A model generated the notes under the pieces. That model saw only the letters and a program-made list of their open reading frames with translations, searched no databases and was not told the DNA's origin. Shown one piece after another: positions 7,946 to 16,329 of a stretch of DNA of 16,329 bases. The translations under genes and the position numbers were made by a program. Origin of the DNA: Caulobacteraceae bacterium. GTDB lineage: Bacteria > Pseudomonadota > Alphaproteobacteria > Caulobacterales > Caulobacteraceae. The stretch lies in NCBI GenBank assembly GCA_947456005.1, contig CANGRP010000021.1:1-16329 (forward strand). Direction: 5' to 3'. How positions within the stretch are numbered: position 1 is the first letter of the stretch; each line of letters starts with the position of its first letter.

Positions 7946-8322
7946 TGTTCGCTCAGGCCCAGATTGCGGGGATGGAGCCGCAAAAATCGTCCGGAGGAGT
8001 CTCGCTCAGGGACATGATCGCAAGGGTGGCGACTGAGTTGGAGGTCAACTCAATCCTGGCCAGTGACTTTCATGACGTCGTTTCTGATCTGGCGGCGGAA
8101 AACATGACCGGGAGCGTCATGGAGCGTCTCCAGGCGCTGGATCTCATATCGCAGACATTAGCCGAGATCGGGATATTCCTGAGTGGCATGAGCACAGTCT
8201 GCCCGTCGGACCAGATTGTGCCCGAAAGTCTTTTGAAGGAAATCAGACTTGCGGCCCTTCGCGATCGCCTGGAGGGCAAGACCCCGGACCACACCGGACC
8301 CGTCGACACAGAGCTTTGGTGA
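7945..8322 (+). CDS. cheU: CheU-like small helical chemotaxis protein, candidate CheZ-type phosphatase relative
   Basis: A 125-residue protein directly after cheD, the slot held by cheU in Caulobacter and by the small gene cheT (orf10) in Sinorhizobium. It has no signal peptide or membrane segment and reads as mostly alpha-helical. Helix 60-77 carries D66-L-I-S-Q70, the D-x-x-x-Q pattern that CheZ uses to dephosphorylate CheY. An earlier segment, D41-F-H-D-V-V-S-D48, resembles the D-F-Q-D-L stretch of CheZ but has Asp where the glutamine would be. Phosphatase activity is an inference from the motif; a role binding CheR or a CheY without catalysis is equally possible. The start overlaps the cheD stop by one base (TGATG). 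Confidence 0.75.
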   Translation: MFAQAQIAGMEPQKSSGGVSLRDMIARVATELEVNSILASDFHDVVSDLAAENMTGSVMERLQALDLISQTLAEIGIFLSGMSTVCPSDQIVPESLLKEIRLAALRDRLEGKTPDHTGPVDTELW

Positions 8323-8331
8323 GGCGAGTGC

Positions 8332-8940
8332 ATGGCGACCTTGAGGCGAATGCTGGATGGGGACAAGCTCAAGCTCGACGGCATCAACTTTCTGCTGGTC
8401 GACGACAATCCTCACGCCCTTCAGATCATGGCGCAGGTTGTTTCAGGGTTCGGCGTCCGGAACATGACCAAGGTGGACGGGGCCGCTGCAGCCCGCCAGG
8501 AGCTGTTGCGCGGCGGGATCGATATCGTGTTGACCGACGCCCAGATGCCCGGCGAGAACGGCTATAAGCTGACCGAGTGGATCCGTCGTGTGGCTCCCGA
8601 ACCCACGCGCTATGTGCCCATCGTGATTGTCACCGGACACACCCCCGAATCCGACGTCACCCTGGGCCGTGATATCGGAGCCAACTTTACGATTGCAAAG
8701 CCGCTCCTGCCCCGGGTGCTGCTTCAACGCCTCTTCTGGATCAGCTACGAGGACCGCCAGTTTGTGCAGGCGGAAGGCTACGTGGGTCCGGATCGCAGAT
8801 TCAAGAGATTGGGTCCTCCCGCCGACACGGAAGGTCGCCGCTGCGACGACCTGAAGGGGGATCTAGGGGCGGCTAGCCAGCCCAATCTCAGTCAATCGGA
8901 GATCGATGCGCTCATGAAGCCGGCAAAGGTGGCGCTGTGA
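8332..8940 (+). CDS. cheYIII: CheYIII: Cle-type receiver with arginine-rich extension and FliM-like C-terminal peptide
   Basis: A 202-residue protein. The receiver domain (about 17-135) keeps D24-D25, phospho-acceptor D69 (L-T-D-A-Q-M-P), T101 and K123. The switch position of Tyr106 is T120, so it is not a standard CheY. The extension has an arginine-rich stretch at 150-170 (G-P-D-R-R-F-K-R-L-G-P-P, then G-R-R). This resembles the C-terminal arginine-rich region of the Caulobacter Cle proteins, CheY-like c-di-GMP effectors that act at the flagellar motor. The last 17 residues contain L-S-Q-S-E-I-D-A-L-M (186-195), nearly identical to the N-terminal CheY-binding peptide of FliM. It starts 9 bases after cheU, with a purine-rich GAGGCGAG upstream, and overlaps cheE in GTGA. 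The link to c-di-GMP is inferred from the motif. Confidence 0.85.
   Translation: MATLRRMLDGDKLKLDGINFLLVDDNPHALQIMAQVVSGFGVRNMTKVDGAAAARQELLRGGIDIVLTDAQMPGENGYKLTEWIRRVAPEPTRYVPIVIVTGHTPESDVTLGRDIGANFTIAKPLLPRVLLQRLFWISYEDRQFVQAEGYVGPDRRFKRLGPPADTEGRRCDDLKGDLGAASQPNLSQSEIDALMKPAKVAL
8887..8916 (+). other. FliM-N-like peptide (EIDALM motif) encoded at the cheYIII 3' end
   Basis: Residues 186-195 of CheYIII read L-S-Q-S-E-I-D-A-L-M. The E. coli FliM N-terminus, the docking site for phosphorylated CheY, reads L-S-Q-A-E-I-D-A-L-L. In FliM the motif is at the start of the protein; here it is at the end of a receiver protein, after a flexible linker rich in Gly, Ala and Ser. The resemblance is seen directly; binding of a CheY to it is inferred. 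Confidence 0.7.
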
Positions 8941-9410
8941 GCGGCGCTATATTCAGGCGGGTGCCCAACAAGTTGGCCCAGCTCGCGCGGGGCCGGGGCG
9001 GCATCGCCGTCGGCGAGGCGGTCAAGCGCGCAAACGCCGCACTCAATGACCTCAAGGACGCCAGCATCGCCATCATTGACGAGCAGCTGGCGGAGATTGA
9101 CCGGTTGTTTGGTTCCTGCAACCCGGATCGCACCGGCCTCAGCCTTGACCTCCTCTACGAGCAGGCCTCGCAAATCATCGATGCCGGCGGGGGGCTCCCT
9201 GGCTCCGGGCTTGAGGAATGCGCCCGCGCTGTGTGTGACCTGGTGTCCGTCAGCCGCGCAAACAACACCTGCGACTGGGACGCGATCGACGTGCATATCG
9301 CGACCCTGAAGGTTCTACGCGCGCAGGGCCAGAGTCTGACCGCCCTCCAACGCATGACCGTGCTCAAGGGCCTCAGCGACGTCACGGCCAAGCGCGCCGG
9401 TGAGGGCTGA
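8937..9410 (+). CDS. cheE: CheE-like protein of unknown function, last gene of the chemotaxis operon
   Basis: A 157-residue cytoplasmic protein, assigned as CheE by its place after cheYIII, as at the end of the C. crescentus operon. It reads as mostly helical, with an amphipathic stretch at about 22-60 (A-N-A-A-L-N-D-L-K and D-E-Q-L-A-E-I-D-R-L). A conserved-looking segment, C-D-W-D-A-I-D-V-H-I-A-T-L-K, lies at about 122-135. A histidine sits in a helix there, but the H-x-x-K-G signature of an Hpt domain is absent, so I do not call it a phosphotransfer protein. The start is GTG, sharing GTGA with the cheYIII stop. No catalytic motif is recognised. Confidence 0.7.
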   Translation: MSGAIFRRVPNKLAQLARGRGGIAVGEAVKRANAALNDLKDASIAIIDEQLAEIDRLFGSCNPDRTGLSLDLLYEQASQIIDAGGGLPGSGLEECARAVCDLVSVSRANNTCDWDAIDVHIATLKVLRAQGQSLTALQRMTVLKGLSDVTAKRAGEG

Positions 9411-9440
9411 CCCACCGGACTCCCGATCAAGTCGGGTGGG
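9411..9440 (+). terminator. Hairpin region after cheE, possible operon end
   Basis: Directly after the cheE stop, CCCGA (9422-9426) pairs with TCGGG (9432-9436) across a 5-base loop. CCCACC (9411-9416) can alternatively pair with GGTGGG (9435-9440). A second perfect palindrome, GCGGGCCCGC, follows at 9446-9455. There is no T-run after either, so this is not a textbook intrinsic terminator; it may slow polymerase, aid Rho-dependent ending, or be a REP-like repeat. Confidence 0.35.
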
Positions 9441-9545
9441 GAGCCGCGGGCCCGCCGGGGTTGGAAGATCTCCTGCTGCGAAGGCTTCACATTGTTCATC
9501 ATCGCCCCCAAGGTGAGCGGCGACTTGTAACCCCGGGGGGATCCG

Positions 9546-10148
9546 ATGAAGGTTTACTTTGCTCCGAACTCGCGCGCCGTGCGGACGGTCTGGCTCCTCG
9601 AGGAGATCGGCCTGCCCTATGAGCTGGAACGCTTCACCCTCGGGCAGAGGGAGATGCGCGGCCCGGAGTACACCCGGATCAATCCGAACGGGCGGGTCCC
9701 GACCCTGATCGACGGCGACACCACCATCTCCGAGAGCACCGCCATCGCCCAGTACCTCGGGGCAAAGTACGCCCAGCACCTGGCTCCCGGTCCGGACGCC
9801 CCCAACTTCGCGCTCTTCCTGCAGTGGCTGCACTATGCCGAGGGCATGATCATGCCGCCGATCAACAACTATGTGGTCGAGACGGTGCTCTTGCCCCCCG
9901 ACCGCCGCAACCCGGAGATGGCGGCGCGGGCCGTGAAGCTCCTGGGCCGTGTGCTGGAAGCCGCCGAGGCCCACATGGCCGGGCGCGAGTACATCGCCGG
10001 CGACTTCACCATCGCCGACACCATCACGGGACACGCCGTCATCATGTCCCGCCGCCTCGGCGCGGACTTTGCCAACTTCCCGAACCTCGGCGCCTATGCC
10101 GACCGGCTCGAGGCGCGGCCCGCCTTCAAGGCCGCCGAGGCCGTGTGA
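9546..10148 (+). CDS. Glutathione S-transferase family protein
   Basis: A 200-residue soluble enzyme that probably conjugates or reduces substrates with glutathione; the substrate cannot be told from sequence. The N-terminal thioredoxin-like domain (about 1-78) has S9 in P-N-S-R-A-V-R, a possible thiol-activating residue. It also has the cis-proline region R-V-P-T-L-I-D and the glutathione-contact E-S-T-A-I (about 63-67). The helical C-terminal domain has the capping motif I-A-G-D-F-T-I-A-D (about 150-158). The length is normal. The ATG has a G-rich stretch (CGGGGGG) 5 bases upstream. It sits 135 bases after the chemotaxis operon, has its own intergenic region, and faces the gene at 10165-10746. 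Confidence 0.93.
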   Translation: MKVYFAPNSRAVRTVWLLEEIGLPYELERFTLGQREMRGPEYTRINPNGRVPTLIDGDTTISESTAIAQYLGAKYAQHLAPGPDAPNFALFLQWLHYAEGMIMPPINNYVVETVLLPPDRRNPEMAARAVKLLGRVLEAAEAHMAGREYIAGDFTIADTITGHAVIMSRRLGADFANFPNLGAYADRLEARPAFKAAEAV

Positions 10149-10164
10149 GCGGGCCCGTCTCCGT

Positions 10165-10746
10165 CTAGTCCTCCCGCGTGTAGGGATCGTTCGGCCCGCC
10201 GATACGCTCCAGGCGCATGCGGCCCAGGTCGGGCCGCGTCCAGCCCATCCGGCCGTCGGGTTCCAGCCAGCGCCGGACCTCGATCCCCGGCATACCCTTG
10301 GGCCGGAGGATGAAGGCCCCCGCCTCGTAAGTCGCAATGGCGACGATCGGGGTGCGGAAGTCCCGTACCGAGACGTCCTGTACGGCGTTGGCCTCGGTCC
10401 CGTCGGCCCGGGCGTCGGCGATGGTCCCGCCGCCCATGTCGACGATCCGGTTCCCGCACTGCTCGATCCGCTCGACATAGCCGTGCATGCGCTCGCCCGG
10501 CGCTGGCGCCCGGCCGTTCACCTCGACGATCCGCCAGACGCCCCGCAGGTCCGGGGCGCCCGCCACAAGAGGCTCGCCGCAGCGCTTCAGCACCGGCTCT
10601 GGGAAGGTCCGGCCGTATCCGCCCGGGACCTTCGGGGTATGCGCCACGGGGATGTCGTCGGCCCGCAGGGTCGCGTCCGTGGATCCGCCGGACGCCGCCA
10701 GGACCAGGACCAGGACCGCGAGGAAGGATGAAACGCCAGCCGCCAT
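10165..10746 (-). CDS. Exported protein of unknown function
   Basis: A 193-residue protein starting M-A-A-G-V-S-S-F-L-A-V. The next residues, up to about 20, are strongly hydrophobic, followed by A-S-G-G-S-T-D-A, so a Sec signal peptide cut by signal peptidase I is likely. There is no lipobox cysteine. I chose the ATG at 10746 over one 13 codons upstream because GGAGGG (10753-10758 on the complement) lies 6 bases before it and the signal peptide then begins properly. The mature part looks beta-rich: G-V-W-R-I-V-E-V-N-G, then short alternating segments, ending in R-M-R-L-E-R-I-G-G-P. Two cysteines (K-R-C-G and E-Q-C-G) could form a disulfide. I recognise no family. It converges on the transferase gene with a 16-base gap. 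Confidence 0.75.
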   Translation of the reverse strand: MAAGVSSFLAVLVLVLAASGGSTDATLRADDIPVAHTPKVPGGYGRTFPEPVLKRCGEPLVAGAPDLRGVWRIVEVNGRAPAPGERMHGYVERIEQCGNRIVDMGGGTIADARADGTEANAVQDVSVRDFRTPIVAIATYEAGAFILRPKGMPGIEVRRWLEPDGRMGWTRPDLGRMRLERIGGPNDPYTRED

Positions 10747-10811
10747 GTCGCGCCCTCCGGGTCTGGGCGGTGACTGTCCCAGCAACGGTGATCAAGGTAA
10801 AGGCGGCGTGA

Positions 10812-11097
10812 CCCGGCGACCAGCTCGGCTTCACCCTCACGACCACGTCAGGGTCGCCGCCGGCGGCCTCTACGACGCCTATCCAGACCTCCTCGGCCAG
10901 GACCGCGAGGCCCGCGCCATCGCCGCCCTGTCGGAGGCCAAGGCCGCGGGGATCGACACCATCCTGGACGCCACCACCTTCGACCTGGGCCGCAACACCG
11001 AGCTCCTCTTGGCGGCCGCGAAGGGCTCGGGGTGAACATCATGAATGTCACCGGCTGGTGGCTGGACGTCCCGCGCTTCCTCATCGGCGAGGGGTAG
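10812..11097 (+). pseudogene. Decayed N-terminal fragment of a phosphotriesterase-family hydrolase
   Basis: Three short reading frames in sequence rebuild the start of a phosphotriesterase-family protein. P-G-D-Q-L-G-F-T-L is at 10812-10838. H-D-H-V-R-V-A-A (carrying the H-x-H metal motif) through I-D-T-I-L-D-A-T-T-F-D-L-G-R-N-T-E-L-L follows in another frame at 10838-11032. V-N-I-M-N-V-T-G-W-W-L-D-V-P-R-F is in a third frame at 11032-11094, before a TAG at 11095-11097. The frame changes near 10838 and 11030 look like small deletions (about 4 and 1 bases). Everything downstream of the first 95 or so codons, including the other metal ligands, is gone, and no intact start is visible. This is clearly a remnant, not an active enzyme, unless the frameshifts are sequencing errors, which would still not restore the missing C-terminal two thirds. 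Confidence 0.75.
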
Positions 11098-11154
11098 GCT
11101 GGGGGCGGCGGCATCCGTAGAGTTCCGGGATGTCGCCCGTGCGGGTTCGCCGCC

Positions 11155-13722
11155 TCAGCCCGGCGCCCGCCGGAACCGGGCTTCGGCTCGGCCCTCGGCG
11201 TCCGCCTCGATATCGCCCCCGACCTGGACATGGCCGGGCGGGGTCATGAAGCGGGTGGGGACGCCGGGCGGCGCGTGGATCCGCGCCACCGTATCCTCGC
11301 CCTTGCGGAAGAGCTGCACGCTCACGGGGCCGCGCGCGGTGGGGAAGACGCCCTCGGCCGCCTCGAGGCCGGCTAGCTGGGGTGAGACGCCAATGACGGC
11401 GTAGCCGGGGGCAAGGGGGTGTACCCCAAGTATGCACCGGCTCAGCTGCCAGGTCGGCGAGGCGGAGAACGCGTGGCAGAGGCTGGCTGTGGGCTCGAAG
11501 CTCTCCCAGAGGGTCGTGGCGCCCCTCGCCAGCATGGGCCCGTAGCGTTGGCGCATGAGGTCGAGCGCCGTCTCCATTCTCCCGTGAGCGGCCAGGGCCT
11601 CATAGACGAAGTGGGCGTAGAAGGTATTGGCCAGGACCACGCCGTTCTCGGGGTCCAGGGTCTCCCCGGTCGGCGCAACGGGTGGGGCGGCGGTGAAGGT
11701 CAGTCGGTCACCATCCGTGATCCGCGCCAGGGCCCGCTCCATCCGGCTGGCTGTATCCGGGGCCCACAGGGCGATGGCGGCGTTGGCGTGCTGCGATACG
11801 CGGGGCTCCTGCGCCCCCGTGACCGGGTCCACAACGTCGACGAACACCCCGCGGGCCTCGTCCCAATGCCGGCCGTGCAGGGCTTCGGCGATGCCTGCGG
11901 CCCGGGCCTCGTAGCGTCCCGCGAACCTTTCCGAACCACAGGCCCGGCAAAGGTCGGCGGCCACCTGGAAGGCGCCCGCCAGCTGGGCGTTCAGGGTCGC
12001 GGCCTGGCCGTGGCGGCCCACCCCCGCCCAGTCCATGAAGTGCCAGTAAGGCATGTCGGCGACCAGGCCGTCGGGGCCGGCCAGCCGCTCGAACCAGGCC
12101 AGCGCCTTCTGGATAGAGGGCAGGATCTCCTCGATCGTCTCCAGGTCCCCGCTATGCCGGTAGTGGTCGCCGGCGTTGAGGATCCACTGAAGGGTCCAGT
12201 CCGGGATCAGCAGCCAGTCCGTCATGTGGTCGCCGGGCGCGAACATTTGGGTCAGGCCGTCCGGCCTCTGGCTCTCCGCCGCCTGCCGCAGGAACTTGGC
12301 GTTCAGGGGGACGATGTCCGGGCCGAAGGCGGCCCACCCCACCAGGTTCTCCACCGTGGCGTCCCCTAGCCACTGACGCTGCTCGCGGCTGGGGCAGTCC
12401 TCCCATGCGTCATGCATGCACTGTCGAAGGGTGTAGGCGCCGATCTCCCACAGGCGGGTCAGGAAGGGATCGGAACAGGTGAAGCGACCCCGCGCCTCCA
12501 CGGGGTAGTTTTCCAGCATGGCGCCGACGCCCAACAGGCGCAGGCCTTCTGGGGCATTGCGGACTGTCACCTGCATCCAGCGGATCGCGCACCACTCGAA
12601 GCGTTCGAAGGACTGTGCGCCCGGGCGGGCCACGTACCGGCAAAGGTGGGTGTCGCGTCCCAGGACAGGCCGGGGTGTGATCCGGGCGTCCGGCGCGGGA
12701 CCGCCCGTCCGCCACTCCCCTGGCAGGGCTTCGGCGCAGGCGATTTCGACGACCTCGCCCCCCAGGGCCTCGAGTTCGATCCGGGGCCGTCCGGTGACGA
12801 TCCGTCCGAAGTCCAGCAAGACAGAGATATCGCCCTTCGGTCCGGTACGCACCCGGATATCTGCGCCCGTGGCCTGGAGCCATCCCTCGGCCCCCTCGAC
12901 CGCGCCGTCTGGAAGCGGCGCCAATGGCTCCTGGTAAATCCGCTTGTGCAGGGGCAGGTCCGGGACCGGCGTCTGTCCGCGCATCCAGACCACCCGCTCC
13001 GCCGCCGCGAGGACGTAGGTCGGATGCGGAATCCCGCTGGGGATCAGCGTCGGGAAGGGCCGTGTCACCAGGCCGCCATATGGCGCCTCTGGACCTCCGC
13101 CGCCGAACTCGAGGGGCCGGGCGAGGTCCCAGTCTCCGTCATCGAAGTCGAGCCCCGTCCATTCGGCGGGAAGGAGACGCGCATCCAGGTCCTCGACGAA
13201 ACCCAGGCCATGGTTGACCCTCGGGGTGTCGCTGCTCCAGGCCGTCGATTGCACGCAGCGCCACTCGGCGTCGGAGCGGACCGGGACCTGCTCCTGCCCA
13301 TCCTCCAGCTGGCCCTCGACCCAGAGACCGCCATCGCCCAGGGTCGGCCGCCACATGCCGTGCGTCTCCTCGTGGAAGGCGGTGTCCACGCCGTAGGTGT
13401 GAACCAGGATCGCGATGACGTTGCCTCCGGGTTTCAGGCGCCCGGACAGGTCGTGGGTGTCGTAGCGCTTGAAGAGGGGGCTGGAGCGGACCGGCCCGGC
13501 CCCCAGTCTCTCCCCGTTCACCCAGGCGATGTAGCGGCCGTCCACCGTGATCGAGAGCACTCCCCCCCGGGGATCGGAAAGGTCCAGTCGCCGGCGGAAC
13601 AGGAACCAGCGGTTCACCCCGTCGCTGCGGGGCGGTTTGCCCGAATGCATGGCGTTGAAGCCGCGCGGATCCATGGGCTGGCGAGGCGTCCAGATGAAGG
13701 GGGCACGGATCGGCGTGGTCAT
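11155..13722 (-). CDS. Alpha-L-rhamnosidase, GH78-type
   Basis: An 855-residue glycoside hydrolase that releases terminal alpha-L-rhamnose from plant polysaccharides or glycosides. N-terminal beta-sandwich domains (about 1-420) include V-N-G-E-R-L-G-A-G-P, typical of bacterial rhamnosidase N-domains. The (alpha/alpha)6 catalytic barrel (about 425-770) has the signature D442-C-P-S-R-E447-Q-R-Q-W-L-G-D454 and L-W-E740-S-F-E-P; these acids match the catalytic-site acids of GH78. A C-terminal beta-domain (about 775-850) follows H-P-L-A-P-G-Y. There is no signal peptide, so it is probably cytoplasmic and acts on imported oligosaccharides. The ATG has GGAG about 6 bases upstream. No transporter or rhamnose catabolic gene is seen nearby, except possibly the remnant at 13741-13875. 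Confidence 0.92.
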   Translation of the reverse strand: MTTPIRAPFIWTPRQPMDPRGFNAMHSGKPPRSDGVNRWFLFRRRLDLSDPRGGVLSITVDGRYIAWVNGERLGAGPVRSSPLFKRYDTHDLSGRLKPGGNVIAILVHTYGVDTAFHEETHGMWRPTLGDGGLWVEGQLEDGQEQVPVRSDAEWRCVQSTAWSSDTPRVNHGLGFVEDLDARLLPAEWTGLDFDDGDWDLARPLEFGGGGPEAPYGGLVTRPFPTLIPSGIPHPTYVLAAAERVVWMRGQTPVPDLPLHKRIYQEPLAPLPDGAVEGAEGWLQATGADIRVRTGPKGDISVLLDFGRIVTGRPRIELEALGGEVVEIACAEALPGEWRTGGPAPDARITPRPVLGRDTHLCRYVARPGAQSFERFEWCAIRWMQVTVRNAPEGLRLLGVGAMLENYPVEARGRFTCSDPFLTRLWEIGAYTLRQCMHDAWEDCPSREQRQWLGDATVENLVGWAAFGPDIVPLNAKFLRQAAESQRPDGLTQMFAPGDHMTDWLLIPDWTLQWILNAGDHYRHSGDLETIEEILPSIQKALAWFERLAGPDGLVADMPYWHFMDWAGVGRHGQAATLNAQLAGAFQVAADLCRACGSERFAGRYEARAAGIAEALHGRHWDEARGVFVDVVDPVTGAQEPRVSQHANAAIALWAPDTASRMERALARITDGDRLTFTAAPPVAPTGETLDPENGVVLANTFYAHFVYEALAAHGRMETALDLMRQRYGPMLARGATTLWESFEPTASLCHAFSASPTWQLSRCILGVHPLAPGYAVIGVSPQLAGLEAAEGVFPTARGPVSVQLFRKGEDTVARIHAPPGVPTRFMTPPGHVQVGGDIEADAEGRAEARFRRAPG

Positions 13723-13740
13723 GGTGGCTCCGCTTCAGGC

Positions 13741-13875
13741 TCAGGGCGCCATCTCCTGACCGGGCGCTCCATAGAACCGCGCCGGCAGGCTGGAGCCGAT
13801 GTCCAGAGAAAAATCAAAGACCCCCCTCTTTGCCGGGTCTAGGCTTGCGTCCTGTCTCATTGGAAGGGCGATCAT
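13741..13875 (-). pseudogene. Possible C-terminal remnant of a gene upstream of the rhamnosidase gene
   Basis: On the rhamnosidase strand, a reading frame ends at 13741 with codons that look protein-like: G-V-F-D-F-S-L-D-I-G-S-S-L-P-A-R-F-Y-G-A-P-G-Q-E. It stops 18 bases before the rhamnosidase ATG, a spacing typical of an operon. The A-R-F-Y-G-A-P stretch faintly recalls the end of TonB-dependent receptors, but the last beta-strand is missing and I would not name it. Any upstream part would overlap the ATPase gene, so this may be a cut remnant or chance coding in GC-rich DNA. Confidence 0.25.
13815..13832. repeat. Perfect inverted repeat in the divergent intergenic region
   Basis: CAAAGA (13815-13820) and TCTTTG (13827-13832) are exact reverse complements around six C. 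Read on the minus strand, the hairpin is followed by ATTTTTC. It could be an operator between the rhamnosidase and ATPase genes, or a weak minus-strand terminator; the six-base stem is AT-rich, so a terminator would be poor. Confidence 0.4.
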
Positions 13876-13941
13876 TGTGAGCAGGAAGAGATCCTGCAGG
13901 AACGGGCGGCCGATCCCGGCGAACTCCGGGCTGCGCGCGCC

Positions 13942-16329
<2,388 letters not shown>

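Noticed and set aside
9441..9545. Promoter for the glutathione S-transferase gene
   Set aside because: TTCACA near 9486 could be a -35 element, but no convincing -10 follows at the right distance, so I did not annotate one.
9315..10478. 387-codon minus-strand frame across the cheE end and the transferase gene
   Set aside because: It runs antisense through two recognisable genes and an intergenic region, and its first 100 or so residues are compositionally biased; a shadow frame.
12412..13842. 476-codon open frame on the plus strand opposite the rhamnosidase gene
   Set aside because: It is a shadow of a clear GH78 protein, with no recognisable domain and low-complexity composition.

Overview
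The window is GC-rich DNA (about 65-70% GC in the lines I counted) from an alphaproteobacterium, most likely a member of the Caulobacteraceae. The main reason is the gene order of the left 9.4 kb. It matches, as I recall it, the principal chemotaxis operon of Caulobacter crescentus: mcpA, cheX (STAS), cheYI, cheA, cheW, cheR, cheB, cheYII, cheD, cheU, cheYIII, cheE. I ran no searches; names rest on motifs, lengths and this order.

Region 1 (1-9410, + strand) is this operon. It is cut at the left edge inside the chemoreceptor gene, so its promoter is outside the window. Almost every junction is an overlap of 1-4 bases or a gap of a few bases, so translation is probably coupled throughout. The receptor, CheW and CheA form the signalling core. 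CheR, CheB and CheD are the adaptation enzymes. CheYI and CheYII are conventional phospho-receivers. CheX, CheU, CheYIII and CheE are the alphaproteobacterial accessory set. Three features stand out. CheYIII has an arginine-rich, Cle-type (c-di-GMP-binding) extension and ends in a peptide strikingly like the CheY-binding N-terminus of the flagellar switch protein FliM. CheU carries a CheZ-like D-x-x-x-Q motif. A block of about 600 bases spanning the cheB end, cheYII and the start of cheD is only about 49% GC.

Region 2 (9411-11154) is a looser stretch. It holds a short intergenic region with hairpin potential, a glutathione S-transferase gene (+), a convergent gene for a small exported protein of unknown function (-), and a decayed fragment of a phosphotriesterase-family gene with two frameshifts.

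Region 3 (11155-16329) has a large cytoplasmic GH78-type alpha-L-rhamnosidase (-) and, divergent from it, a P-type cation ATPase (+) that runs off the right edge. Between them is a 219-base region with a perfect inverted repeat and a possible remnant of another gene on the rhamnosidase strand. Regions 2 and 3 look like ordinary accessory metabolism and transport genes unrelated to chemotaxis.
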